From contig JAUXZS010000024.1 in assembly GCA_030692515.1 (NCBI GenBank), positions 1-64,000 on the forward strand: a stretch of 64,000 bases of DNA, given 5' to 3'. The notes beneath the pieces were generated by a model. It saw only the letters and a list, made by a program, of their open reading frames with translations, was not told where the DNA came from and made no database searches. Source of the stretch: Bacteroidota bacterium (GTDB lineage: Bacteria > Bacteroidota > Bacteroidia > B-17B0 > Aurantibacillaceae). The translations under genes were made by a program, and so were the position numbers. Shown one piece after another: positions 53,460 to 62,440 of this stretch. Every line of letters begins with the position of its first letter. Position 1 is the first letter of the stretch.

Positions 53460-54397
53460 TAATACCGTTCTATTTTAAAAATACGTTTATTATATCTACT
53501 TGTAAGTAATCTTTTCTTAAACTTCTTTAAGAGTGCATTCTTCGGCATATCAATAAAAACATCTATCAAAAACCCGTTAATGTTTTGAGGTATTTCAAAT
53601 TTCCGTTTCAATTCGTCAAAAGAATAAATTTCAAATTGTAAAAACAATTCCTGAAAAAACAATAACGATTTTTTTGTATTTAATTTATCTGAATATATTG
53701 CCGAAAATAAATTTAAATTTTCATTTAAAACAACTTCTCTATTAAAAGCTAACTCTTGCGAGATCTGCTCCTCACTCCCATCTACCACCGTAACAAGGGC
53801 TTCTTTTATGCATATGAAATTCTTATGCTTTTTTAAATAGTTAATATAAAACTCAACATCCACCAACCATTTAAACTCTTTGTTAAAAACAATAGTTTTA
53901 TCGTTTTTAAATATTACAGAACTTGGAGCACCAATAACATTCCTAAAAAAAAGAAATTCAGGTTCTATTTTTAATCTTCTTAATTGCACATTTGATTGCT
54001 TATGCAAAAAATGTTCATTAATTTTTTTAAAATAAATATCTGAATAAGAAAACGCAAAGTCAATTTCCGGTCCTGAATCTAATGCTGAAACAAATTTTTT
54101 AAGGCTATCTTTTTCGGAGAAATAATCATCGTGATGTAACACTTTTATATAATCTCCTTTTGCTTGTTTGATAGCATTATTCCAGTTCTGCGGACTGCCC
54201 AATGGCTTTTCATTCTTAAAATATTTTATTTTAGGCTCATTAAATTGGTCTATTATTTCTTTGATAGAATCGTCAGGCGTGTCATCACTAACTATAATCT
54301 CATAATTGGTATACGACTGCATTAAAATTGTATCAATTGCTTTTTTAAGCAGTTGGGGTTGTTTATAGGCGGGTATACAAATTGAAACTAAAGTCAT
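53459..54397 (-). CDS. Glycosyltransferase family 2
   Basis: A 312-residue GT2: VSICIPAYKQPQLLKKAIDTILMQSYTNYEIIVSDDTPDDSI, and KGDYIKVLHHDDYFSEKDSLKKFV (HHDD metal motif). A basic tail near the C-terminus (KKFKKRLLTSRYNKRIFKIERY) may contact the membrane. It shares the TAATG junction with the GT11 gene downstream. The sugar and linkage are not inferable. Confidence 0.9.
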   Translation of the reverse strand: MTLVSICIPAYKQPQLLKKAIDTILMQSYTNYEIIVSDDTPDDSIKEIIDQFNEPKIKYFKNEKPLGSPQNWNNAIKQAKGDYIKVLHHDDYFSEKDSLKKFVSALDSGPEIDFAFSYSDIYFKKINEHFLHKQSNVQLRRLKIEPEFLFFRNVIGAPSSVIFKNDKTIVFNKEFKWLVDVEFYINYLKKHKNFICIKEALVTVVDGSEEQISQELAFNREVVLNENLNLFSAIYSDKLNTKKSLLFFQELFLQFEIYSFDELKRKFEIPQNINGFLIDVFIDMPKNALLKKFKKRLLTSRYNKRIFKIERY

Positions 54398-54399
54398 AA

Positions 54400-55296
54400 C
54401 TATCTTTTCTCTGCTTTAATTAGACCTCTTCTAAAATAGGGCGCTTCAAAATTAGAATCAAAATAAAACAACATGTAACCGGGTGAATTTTTTAATGAAT
54501 ATTTTTTCAATTTTAAATACGAAGTAAAATCTCTGTTATCATTGGTTTTATGGTAAGTACAAATAGCCAACTTCTTAACTTTATCAGAAATCGTTTTATC
54601 AGCTCCATCTAAAAGGTCCTGCTCTGCCCCGTCAACATCAATCTTTAAAAAATCTACTTTTTCAATATCGGAAAAACAGGTATCCAATCTTACATTCATT
54701 TCATCATCTATACTTGAAACAAATTTATTTATGATAGTAACTTTATCCATCCATGGCTTATAGGTTTCTTTTAAAACCTCTATCCATTCATTATCAGTTT
54801 CGATTAAATAAATATGTTTTATTTTTTCAATTTCGTTTAAAGCAAATATTCCTTCAGCCGCTCCAACATCAACAATTACAGAATTTGATTCGATGCCGTA
54901 TTCTTTATTTAAATAACAGTGTCCTGACTGCTCATCTTGTTCGGCCAATAAAAATCTGTAAGCGTCAATAATATGTTCTTTTGTCCAGTTTTTTTTGAAA
55001 TACAATTTTTTACCATAATGCATAACATACGGCAAATTATTTTCTGTATTTATATTAACCTCTATTGGTTTGTTTGCATATTTTAAAAAGAAGGGATACG
55101 GAAATACAGAAATAGAGTTTTCTTGGAGAAATTTAAGCGCCTCATTAATTTCAACATCACTACTAGGATGTTGTTTATAATACGAAACAACAGTTTTTTT
55201 AATTTTTTCTTCAACCCGATTTCGTTTAGCGTGAATCACTTTCCATCTCAGGGATTCAGGGATTAAAGTTCTATATACTTTTGCTATAATGCTCAT
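54400..55296 (-). CDS. FkbM-type SAM-dependent methyltransferase
   Basis: A 298-residue protein. Its C-terminal half carries the FkbM-like core: NSVIVDVGAAEGIFALNEIEK (SAM-binding loop, D-x-G-x-x-x-G), and FLKIDVDGAEQDLLDGADKTI, the FkbM signature. Such enzymes O-methylate sugars of surface polysaccharides. The N-terminal 100 residues are variable and basic. It sits between two glycosyltransferase genes with short gaps, consistent with decorating the glycan they build. Confidence 0.85.
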   Translation of the reverse strand: MSIIAKVYRTLIPESLRWKVIHAKRNRVEEKIKKTVVSYYKQHPSSDVEINEALKFLQENSISVFPYPFFLKYANKPIEVNINTENNLPYVMHYGKKLYFKKNWTKEHIIDAYRFLLAEQDEQSGHCYLNKEYGIESNSVIVDVGAAEGIFALNEIEKIKHIYLIETDNEWIEVLKETYKPWMDKVTIINKFVSSIDDEMNVRLDTCFSDIEKVDFLKIDVDGAEQDLLDGADKTISDKVKKLAICTYHKTNDNRDFTSYLKLKKYSLKNSPGYMLFYFDSNFEAPYFRRGLIKAEKR

Positions 55297-55301
55297 TTAT
55301 T

Positions 55302-56081
55302 TTATTTGCTGGACCAATAAGATGATGTTTTAGAAACATTATTTCGGTAATACTTTTCTTCCTCTGTTAAATTATTAGAATCAATATACCAAGGTAAGTG
55401 TAAAAATTCATATTCGCCACCAACTCTAAATCCTTTGCACATTTCAGCATTTCCAAAAGACAAAGGTTTGTATAAAGCAAATGTTGTATCTACCAATGCA
55501 TCGTAAACATCTTTTTCAACCTGCTTCTCCCAATGTATCTTTTCCCAGCTAAGCACATCGTTCTTTTTGTCGTAGCTATCGGGTAGATCATTTAGTTTTA
55601 ATGCCACTCCGGCCTTTTCAATTTGACTATAATTTGAAAGAACAGTGTATAATTTATAAACTACATTGGCTGGACAATCAGGATTCGGAATAACATCAGG
55701 GTCGGTATAAACATAAAAACCGTTTTTAACCTCATTAAAAACTTGAGATTGCCATAAAGCCATGTAACCAACGTTTGCTTTTAAGTACACAACTCTGTGC
55801 TTGGTAACTTTATAATACGCCAGCAATTCAGAGAATGTAGAATCGTTATCCAGAATAATAATATTCGTATAATTATTCTTTTCGAGCCAGGTAATTAATT
55901 GTAATAAATAAGTTAAGCGATTACGGTTATTAATAATTATCGGAATATTATAGGAATCGACTTCGGTTAATTTATTGGATAAAAATATACGTTGAATCCT
56001 TCTTAAAAATAAAGAAACAACAAGTTTACTTTTCTTTTTGAAGGAAAATAAAAATTCTTTTATAGAATTATCTTTCGACAT
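55302..56081 (-). CDS. Glycosyltransferase family 2-like protein
   Basis: A 259-residue protein with a truncated GT-A look: SYNIPIIINNRNRLTYLLQLITWLEKNNYTNIIILDNDSTFSELLAYY, then FYVYTDPDVIPNPDCPANVVYKL (a TDPDV metal-binding motif). The N-terminal 40 residues are basic (FKKKSKLVVSLFLRRIQRIFLS), suggesting membrane association. Donor and acceptor are unknown. It lies 5-6 bases downstream of neighbouring genes, in the operon with the fucosyltransferase. Confidence 0.75.
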   Translation of the reverse strand: MSKDNSIKEFLFSFKKKSKLVVSLFLRRIQRIFLSNKLTEVDSYNIPIIINNRNRLTYLLQLITWLEKNNYTNIIILDNDSTFSELLAYYKVTKHRVVYLKANVGYMALWQSQVFNEVKNGFYVYTDPDVIPNPDCPANVVYKLYTVLSNYSQIEKAGVALKLNDLPDSYDKKNDVLSWEKIHWEKQVEKDVYDALVDTTFALYKPLSFGNAEMCKGFRVGGEYEFLHLPWYIDSNNLTEEEKYYRNNVSKTSSYWSSK

Positions 56082-56083
56082 TA

Positions 56084-56845
56084 TTATTTACCACGTAGTT
56101 TTTGAATTGTATTAATAATTTTAGAATACTTACTTCTGTCAAATGCATTTTGTTTTTTTAAGTTTTCAAAAACAGTTTCAGAAACATTCATTTTCCAAGC
56201 CTTTTCGCGTTCAGATGTTAATAGTTCAGCGGATTTCGGATCATTACTTATGCCGTTCCCATCAAAAACAGACACAAACTGATTAAGGTGCTCGCAAGAA
56301 ATATTTGGTTTTAATAAACAACGAATAAAAAATTCGTAATCACCTGCGATTTTAAAATCAGTATTATAAAGCCCAAAATTTTTAAATAGGTCAGACTTAA
56401 TAAATACACACGGATGCCAAAACGTACTGTTTAACATAAAATCCATATCAACAGTTACAGGAGCAATATGCTCCTCGTGCTTACCGGATTTTTCTAAAAT
56501 TAAATTACCATAATAAAAAGATTTTTCTTTCAATAATGGCGTAATAGATTTTAAAGTATCCACATTATATAAAACATCGCCGCTGTTTAAGAAAAGTAAA
56601 TACTTACCTGAAGCCTTTGTTATGCCTTTATTTTGAGCGTCGTAAATTCCTTTGTCTGCTTCAGAAACAGAAACAGATATTTTATCTTGAAACGAAGCGA
56701 TAACTTCTTTACTTCCGTCATTACTATTACCATCAATAACAATAAATTCAAAATCTTTAAAATTTTGTGAAATTACAGAGGCAATAGTTTTTTCTAAACC
56801 AGATTTATTATTGTAATTAATTGTAATAATAGATAATGTTGTCAT
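56084..56845 (-). CDS. Glycosyltransferase family 2
   Basis: A 253-residue GT2 with TTLSIITINYNNKSGLEKTIASVISQNFKDFEFIVIDGNSNDGS, then KGIYDAQNKGITKASGKYLLFLNSGDVLY (NSGD motif) and NSTFWHPCVFIKSDLFKNFGLYNTDFKIAGDYEFFIRC. Closely resembles the WfgS/PGL-type glycosyltransferases of O-antigen clusters. Likely acts on a lipid-linked intermediate at the inner membrane face. It is in the middle of the operon, with short gaps. Confidence 0.88.
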   Translation of the reverse strand: MTTLSIITINYNNKSGLEKTIASVISQNFKDFEFIVIDGNSNDGSKEVIASFQDKISVSVSEADKGIYDAQNKGITKASGKYLLFLNSGDVLYNVDTLKSITPLLKEKSFYYGNLILEKSGKHEEHIAPVTVDMDFMLNSTFWHPCVFIKSDLFKNFGLYNTDFKIAGDYEFFIRCLLKPNISCEHLNQFVSVFDGNGISNDPKSAELLTSEREKAWKMNVSETVFENLKKQNAFDRSKYSKIINTIQKLRGK

Positions 56846-56849
56846 AAGC

Positions 56850-57893
56850 TTATTTAAAACTATCCAAATAAAAATAATGATGATGTTTTATCCGGTCTAT
56901 AAGTTTTCCTCCCAGAATATTTTTCTTGGATGACTTTATATTTTCAAAATAATATTTTAAAATTGTTTTAAAAGAAAATGGCATATATTTTGAAGGGCCA
57001 GAAACACCATTAGCGTTTAACTTTGGGTTTGTTTTTTTTACTATTTGATTTTGTTCACATAGTGCCTTAACATATTTATTAAAAAATGTGATCTTTACAT
57101 TTTCAGTTAAATCATAAGAAGTATCCGCTAAGAGTACAACATCATTCTCGAAAAATTTTAACCCATGGTAATGAAAAAAAACAACATCAAAAATTTTATT
57201 ACTTGAAATTTCGGTACCTGTTATAGTGTTGTTATTTACACTAAAATTATATTGTTGCACATTCCATGGAGCAATTCCGCCACCAAGATGCCTTAATTCG
57301 TGTACACCTTTAAATTGAGTAGTCCAATCGTCTAAGTATTTCTGGTCGCCAAATTTTCCATCTTCTACTCTATTGTAACACCAATCAATACACGCATTTC
57401 TCCACCAGTTTAAAACTAGTAAACCATCTTCAGTATTTTTAAATGTAACAAACTGAACGCAGTACTTTCCACTTGTTGCAGATTGATCGTATTTTTGAGT
57501 GTAACGATGATCGGTAATTAAAACTGAATTATCGCCCATTTCATCAAACAATACTTTTGGATCAGAATAAAAACACATATCAGCATCAAGGTATGTGCAG
57601 TTAGATAAATTAAAATTATTTATACAATATAAAATTGTAGATGGCGTAGAAGTCCAACAATACTCAGCGGCTGAACGAGTACTTTTTACCGATAACAATT
57701 CTTTATCTTCGAATTGTGTTAATGAAATTGCTGTTAAGTTCTTTTGTGGATTTTTTTGAAAATAGTCAAAGGTAGCATCATCAAAAGTAACAACGTATAA
57801 ATGAAAATTAGGGCAATGCTTAACAAGAGATTGGTACAACACCAAGCCCCGCGATAAATAATTTGAATTAAATAATGTTACAAAATTCAACAT
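56850..57893 (-). CDS. Glycosyltransferase (GT8-like nucleotide-sugar fold)
   Basis: A 347-residue protein: LNFVTLFNSNYLSRGLVLYQSLVKHCPNFHLYVVTFDDATFDYF, SNCTYLDADMCFYSDPKVLFDEM (a LDADMCF D-x-D metal motif) and GGGIAPWNVQQYNF, a fold seen in GT8/GT-A hybrids in LPS and capsule clusters. The C-terminal 60 residues are Lys-rich. The family is related to lipopolysaccharide biosynthesis glycosyltransferases; the donor sugar is unknown. Gaps to neighbours are 3-4 bases, so it is firmly in the operon. Confidence 0.72.
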   Translation of the reverse strand: MLNFVTLFNSNYLSRGLVLYQSLVKHCPNFHLYVVTFDDATFDYFQKNPQKNLTAISLTQFEDKELLSVKSTRSAAEYCWTSTPSTILYCINNFNLSNCTYLDADMCFYSDPKVLFDEMGDNSVLITDHRYTQKYDQSATSGKYCVQFVTFKNTEDGLLVLNWWRNACIDWCYNRVEDGKFGDQKYLDDWTTQFKGVHELRHLGGGIAPWNVQQYNFSVNNNTITGTEISSNKIFDVVFFHYHGLKFFENDVVLLADTSYDLTENVKITFFNKYVKALCEQNQIVKKTNPKLNANGVSGPSKYMPFSFKTILKYYFENIKSSKKNILGGKLIDRIKHHHYFYLDSFK

Positions 57894-57896
57894 CTA

Positions 57897-58724
57897 CTAA
57901 ATTTTTACTGCCTCCATAAATAACGAATCAGGCTTTCTGACTTTGCCGTCCATTACATCTAAATTAAAACTATTCCAATCAGGAATTTGACTTTCGGTTG
58001 CTGCAACAACTTTTGGATTAGAAAAACCATGCTTTTTTAATAATTCAGCTAAAGAATATCTGTCATACATCCATTGATGAATTTCGCCGCCAAGTCTAAA
58101 TCTTCCAATATTTAAAGCTTTAATATCTTCTTTTAACAAAAGCTGAATTAATTTATTTTTTACACGCTCTTTAAAATTTGAAAAAATAAATCCCCTTGCA
58201 CTTTTTGTTTCAGAATCACTGTTTTTACTATTTCTAAAATTTGCAATCAGTAGTTTTGTTTCATTACCGTTTCTTTCTATTAAAAAATCGTCGTTATTTT
58301 TAGTCTCATCCATAATGTAATCAATCATTTCTCCCCCACCCTTCGCTCTAACAACCTGATCATACATTTCTAACATTGTCCAGTTATATTTTTCTTTAGC
58401 AGACTTATCATTGGCTAAAGAGGCATCTAAAAATTTAATATAATTACGCGCAATGGCTTCCAAATCCGGAATTGCAATCCGTAAAATGCCATTTGGCTGT
58501 AAAATACGATAACACTCGGCGATAAATTTTTCGGCATCCGCTTTAGTAAAATGCTCTAAAACGTGCGAATGATAAGCAGCCTTAAACGAATTATCTTTGA
58601 ACGGAATGCCCAGAGTTAAATTATGCGCTATAACATCTTTTCCGGTAGAAATAAAATCAACATTTACCCAAAGCTCGTTGTACTTTGAGCCGCATCCTAA
58701 ATTTATATATGGGAGTTTTTCCAT
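57897..58724 (-). CDS. Class I SAM-dependent methyltransferase
   Basis: A 275-residue protein with LPYINLGCGSKYNELWVNVDF (SAM loop GCG), YHSHVLEHFTKADAEKFIAECYRILQPNGILRIAIPDLEAIARNYI and C-terminal LLKKHGFSNPKVVAATESQIPDWNSFNLD. This matches the class I methyltransferases found in O-antigen and capsule clusters; the HVLEH motif is typical. It may methylate a terminal sugar, which in other ABC-exported polymers sets chain length. That is inference, not seen directly. Confidence 0.85.
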   Translation of the reverse strand: MEKLPYINLGCGSKYNELWVNVDFISTGKDVIAHNLTLGIPFKDNSFKAAYHSHVLEHFTKADAEKFIAECYRILQPNGILRIAIPDLEAIARNYIKFLDASLANDKSAKEKYNWTMLEMYDQVVRAKGGGEMIDYIMDETKNNDDFLIERNGNETKLLIANFRNSKNSDSETKSARGFIFSNFKERVKNKLIQLLLKEDIKALNIGRFRLGGEIHQWMYDRYSLAELLKKHGFSNPKVVAATESQIPDWNSFNLDVMDGKVRKPDSLFMEAVKI

Positions 58725-58739
58725 TGCTGATTTGTTTGG

Positions 58740-59837
58740 TTAAAATAACCGATTTAAATGAGAAAATAAAATCTTAACGTAATTATCATAATTATACTCA
58801 TTAAGTGTTCGTTGTTGCGCTTTTTTTCCAATCTCAATTGCTTTTTGAGGATTAGCGGTATAGTAATTTACTTTTTCTATCGCCTCATCAATTGTTTTAT
58901 ACGTTTCAATTTCTTGACCAGGAACAAATAAAGACGATAAGTTAGTTCCTTCATCATTTAAAACCATCGTTCCAACGCCTGTTGCTTCAAACATTCGCAT
59001 ATTACCAACGTATCCTTTCAACAAACTTTCATGAATATTAAAAGTAATCAATGATTTTTGAATTATATCATACATCTGCAAACCCCAAGCTTCACCCTTA
59101 TACCGTTTAATAATTTCTGGATTTTCTTTTATTAAAATATTTTTATAATAACCCAATTCACGCTTGCTAAAATTTTTAATGTAATTATATCCCCATAACT
59201 GAATTGCAGTATTTTTAGCTAACTTTTTTAAAGCTATTTTCCGATTTATATGTACATCACTCCATCCGCCCACAAAAGAAAAAGGAATTGTTTTTTGTTG
59301 AGGATTTTTTATTTCTTGTAATATTCTAGGATCGAAAGCTGGATGCATATATTCCGCAGCTATGCCCTGTTTCCTAAAACTATCAACAAAATCAGGAGTG
59401 GATGAAAACACTAAGTCAATATTATTTAACTTTGTATTAGGATTTAAAGGAGAAGAAATCCAAGAAACTATTTTTTTACAAAACGGACTTACAGACTTAG
59501 CAAACTCTCCGAAAAATTCGGTTACATATTCTAAATAAAAAACATCCGGTTTAAAGGCTTTAATTTGTTCGAAAGCAATTTCATAAAACCAATTATCGGT
59601 GTACATAAAATTGTTTTCATTTGCCCATTTTTTTTGTAAGACCTCGCAATTGGCAATTATCAAAAAAGTTTCATTTCCGGCTTTTTCAGTATAATGACAT
59701 AGTGAACCAGTATCGGCAAAAAATTGTTCTAACAACTTAGTTAAGGTTTGATCAAAATTTAAACCAGAACAATCGTGCTGCTTTAAAAATTTTTCCAAAA
59801 AAGGAGGGTAATATGATGTTAAAAAAAGTAATTTCAT
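58740..59837 (-). CDS. Glycosyltransferase, CgeB/GT-B type
   Basis: A 365-residue protein with MKLLFLTSYYPPFLEKFLKQHDCSGLNFDQ, KAFKPDVFYLEYVTEFF, FVGGWSDVHINRKIALKKLAKNTAIQLWGYNY, and the CgeB-like end LLKGYVGNMRMFEATGVGTMVLNDEGTNLSSLFVPGQEI. The family holds retaining glycosyltransferases of spore maturation and surface polysaccharide clusters. It is the first gene of the long minus-strand operon, which probably starts near 60035. Confidence 0.85.
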   Translation of the reverse strand: MKLLFLTSYYPPFLEKFLKQHDCSGLNFDQTLTKLLEQFFADTGSLCHYTEKAGNETFLIIANCEVLQKKWANENNFMYTDNWFYEIAFEQIKAFKPDVFYLEYVTEFFGEFAKSVSPFCKKIVSWISSPLNPNTKLNNIDLVFSSTPDFVDSFRKQGIAAEYMHPAFDPRILQEIKNPQQKTIPFSFVGGWSDVHINRKIALKKLAKNTAIQLWGYNYIKNFSKRELGYYKNILIKENPEIIKRYKGEAWGLQMYDIIQKSLITFNIHESLLKGYVGNMRMFEATGVGTMVLNDEGTNLSSLFVPGQEIETYKTIDEAIEKVNYYTANPQKAIEIGKKAQQRTLNEYNYDNYVKILFSHLNRLF

Positions 59838-60034
59838 TAATGTAACTCCATAAATTTTAAATCTTAAGTTTTGTAATTAGGCTAAAGATTAATTTTTTAC
59901 TAATTATTTGCCACCGGCATATTTTATTCTTTTTTAAGGAGTTATTCCTGTTTTTTAATCTTTCAAAAAGCATAATAGTAATATTCGTTGTTTTTTTAAA
60001 GAATATTAGCCAAAAAGCGTTTAAAAGCTAATCC

Positions 60035-60042
60035 CAAAGATA
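60035..60042 (-). promoter_or_regulatory. -7 box for the minus-strand glycan operon
   Basis: TATCTTTG on the minus strand matches TAnnTTTG. It would give a leader of about 190 bases before the GT gene at 59837. No TTG at the normal distance was found. Confidence 0.35.
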
Positions 60043-60165
60043 TAAAAAAGGTTTGTTACTCCTAATAAATAGGGGCGAAATAGTGCTTTACAACAAGGTA
60101 AATGCACTTAAACTATTAAATTAATTTGGGTACGCTAAAACTAAAAAATATTCCATTAATTCTGT

Positions 60166-60173
60166 TAAATTTG
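60166..60173 (+). promoter_or_regulatory. -7 box for the exporter operon
   Basis: TAAATTTG matches TAnnTTTG. Initiation near 60180 leaves a leader of about 90 bases before the Wzm ATG at 60273, so the in-frame TTG at 60126 would not be transcribed. No clear -33 element. Confidence 0.35.
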
Positions 60174-60272
60174 CATGTTAAATGCTTCTTCAATTTAAAC
60201 AGATTTCGTATAAGTAGTAAGAGTTGTAAGTGTTTTGAATTTATACTTCAGCTAAAAAAATATAATAAAATA

Positions 60273-61145
60273 ATGATCAAAGAAATTGAAGATGATAATG
60301 AACCATGGGATTTGGTATTAGAACCAAGAAATAAATGGTACTCGTTAGGCTTATCGCAAATTTTACGTTTCAAAGATTTGTTGTTTTTATTTGTTCGTAG
60401 AGATTTTGTATCCATTTACAAACAAACTATCCTGGGTCCTATTTGGTTTTTTATACAACCCATCATCACAGCATTTACGTATGCCATTATTTTTGGCACG
60501 CTAGCCGGTATCTCGACCGAAGGGCTTCCGCCAATTTTGTTTTATATGTGTGGTATAACCTTATGGAATTATTTTTCTGATACGTTAAGTAAAACCTCCG
60601 ATACGTTTACTGCCAATGCAAGTATTTTTGGAAAAGTATATTTTCCACGAATGATAGTTCCACTATCCGTTGTGTTATCTAATCTTATAAAATTTGGCGT
60701 TCAGTTTTTACTTTTTATAGTCGTATGGATTTATTATTTGATTACCGATACTACTATTCACCCTAATTTAACGCTACTCTTAGTGCCATTCTTAATAATC
60801 TTAATGGGCTTTTTAGGACTTGGGCTTGGAATAATAATTACCTCCTTAACTACCAAATACCGCGATCTGAAATTTTTGGTAACTTTTGGGATACAGCTTT
60901 TAATGTATGCCTCACCCATTGTTTTTCCTTTATCAATGGTAAGCGAAAAGTATCCACAATATAAATTTATCTTATTAGCTAATCCTATTACCGGCATTAT
61001 TGAAGCCTTTAAATATGCTTTTTTAGGCGTTGGCGAATTTAATTGGTTGTATTTAAGCTATAGTTTTTTATTTACAGTAGTTTTATTTTTTGTTGGACTA
61101 ATTGTTTTTAATAAAGTTGAAAAATCCTTTATGGATACAGTGTAA
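60273..61145 (+). CDS. Polysaccharide ABC exporter, permease (Wzm type)
   Basis: A 290-residue ABC-2-type permease: it starts MIKEIEDDNEPWDLVLEPRNKWYSLGLSQILRFKDLLFLFVRRDFVSIYKQTILGPIWFFIQPI. This is the family's conserved cytoplasmic N-terminus, with an amphipathic helix and a WFFIQP turn at the membrane face, followed by six hydrophobic helices (about 70-285). It exports an undecaprenyl-linked polysaccharide together with the ATPase encoded next. The family normally starts at this ATG; the frame upstream adds 49 residues with no similarity. The gene is 11 bases from the ATPase. Confidence 0.92.
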   Translation: MIKEIEDDNEPWDLVLEPRNKWYSLGLSQILRFKDLLFLFVRRDFVSIYKQTILGPIWFFIQPIITAFTYAIIFGTLAGISTEGLPPILFYMCGITLWNYFSDTLSKTSDTFTANASIFGKVYFPRMIVPLSVVLSNLIKFGVQFLLFIVVWIYYLITDTTIHPNLTLLLVPFLIILMGFLGLGLGIIITSLTTKYRDLKFLVTFGIQLLMYASPIVFPLSMVSEKYPQYKFILLANPITGIIEAFKYAFLGVGEFNWLYLSYSFLFTVVLFFVGLIVFNKVEKSFMDTV

Positions 61146-61156
61146 AAAAAAGCAGA

Positions 61157-62437
61157 ATGAGTAAAGTAGTTTTAAAGGCTATAAATGTTTCGAAGCAATA
61201 CCGTTTGGGTCAATTAGGCACCGGTACTATTTCTCATGATCTTAATCGTTGGTGGCATAAAGCAAGAGGTAAAGATGATCCTTACTTGCAAATTGGCGAT
61301 ACAAATGATAGAAGTGCAAAAGGTGGCAGCGATTATGTTTGGTCATTAAAAGATATAAATTTTGAGGTTAAACAAGGAGATGTTTTAGGCATTATTGGAA
61401 AAAACGGCGCGGGAAAATCAACGTTACTGAAAATATTATCTCAAGTAACATCTGCTACAACAGGCAAAGTAAAAATTAGAGGACGAATTGCAGCTTTACT
61501 AGAAGTAGGTACAGGTTTTCACCCCGAATTAACGGGAAGAGAAAATATTTTCTTAAATGGAGCTATACTTGGGATGACTAAACCTGAAATAGCCTCTAAG
61601 TTTGATGAAATTGTAAGTTTTAGTGGTGTAGAAAAATATATTGATACTCCTGTAAAACGTTATTCATCCGGAATGATGGTTCGTTTGGGTTTTGCCGTAG
61701 CAGCGCATCTTGAGCCCGAAATTTTAATCATAGATGAAGTGTTAGCTGTTGGCGACGCTGAGTTTCAGAAAAAATGTATGGGCAAAATAAAAAATGTTGC
61801 CGGCGAAGGTCGAACAGTTTTATTCGTTAGCCATAACATGCAAGCAATGTCTAGCATTTGCAAAACCGGAATATTATTAAAAAATGGTTTAATAGATGAA
61901 CAAAGTGATATTACTACTTGCATAAAAAAATACAACGGTTTATTTAGCGAGTCTTTTATTGGCACTACAAGTATAAAAGATAGACTTAACCGCGCACAAA
62001 GCAGTGGCAATGTTCTTTTTTCTAATATTCAAGGGTTTTCAAAAGAAAAGAAAACATGGGATTTTAGGTTTGATGAAGAAATAAATTTTCAATGCGATTG
62101 CGATGTAAGAGATAATTCGGATGGATTACTTTTTTATATGGCACTTATAGATCCACTTTCAAATGAAGTATTAACAAACATTAAACTGCTTGTAAAAGAA
62201 AATGCTCTAAACAAAGGAGAAAAAATTTCTTTTACCATAACCATTCCTCCAAAAACATTGAGAATTGGTCAGTTTCTTTTATATTTTGCAATTGGTGATG
62301 CAAAACAAACGCGTTGGTATGATGTTGTAGATAACAATGTAAATCTTCCCACACTAAACATTACGCCGGTTGATATGGACCCGCATTCTAATTCGGGAAA
62401 GTTTTCTATACCCTATAAATTAACTATTAATAATTAA
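61157..62437 (+). CDS. Polysaccharide ABC exporter, ATPase with C-terminal binding domain (Wzt type)
   Basis: A 426-residue protein. The ATPase domain (1-240) has Walker A GKNGAGKST (81-89), the signature YSSGMMVRLGFAVAAHLEPEIL (169-190), Walker B LIIDEVLAVGD and an H-loop LFVSHNMQAM. The C-terminal 175 residues (about 250-426) form a beta-sandwich like the Wzt carbohydrate-binding domain, which recognises the finished, capped glycan chain. With Wzm it exports the polymer across the inner membrane. The length agrees with Wzt proteins having the extra domain. Confidence 0.95.
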   Translation: MSKVVLKAINVSKQYRLGQLGTGTISHDLNRWWHKARGKDDPYLQIGDTNDRSAKGGSDYVWSLKDINFEVKQGDVLGIIGKNGAGKSTLLKILSQVTSATTGKVKIRGRIAALLEVGTGFHPELTGRENIFLNGAILGMTKPEIASKFDEIVSFSGVEKYIDTPVKRYSSGMMVRLGFAVAAHLEPEILIIDEVLAVGDAEFQKKCMGKIKNVAGEGRTVLFVSHNMQAMSSICKTGILLKNGLIDEQSDITTCIKKYNGLFSESFIGTTSIKDRLNRAQSSGNVLFSNIQGFSKEKKTWDFRFDEEINFQCDCDVRDNSDGLLFYMALIDPLSNEVLTNIKLLVKENALNKGEKISFTITIPPKTLRIGQFLLYFAIGDAKQTRWYDVVDNNVNLPTLNITPVDMDPHSNSGKFSIPYKLTINN

Positions 62438-62440
62438 AAA

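Larger units (their letters stand above)
59838..60272. other. Divergent intergenic region between the two glycan transcription units
   Basis: A 435-base AT-rich region between the glycosyltransferase operon on the minus strand and the ABC-exporter operon on the plus strand. No gene is seen. An open plus-strand frame from a TTG at 60126 runs into the Wzm gene in frame, but its extra 49 residues lack similarity. Two promoter -7 boxes are present: a minus-strand TATCTTTG at 60035-60042 and a plus-strand TAAATTTG at 60166-60173. Confidence 0.5.

Noticed and set aside
60126-60272. TTG codon at 60126 as start of the Wzm-type permease
   Set aside because: The extra 49 residues have no similarity to the family and precede a -7 box; the ATG at 60273 matches the conserved permease N-terminus.
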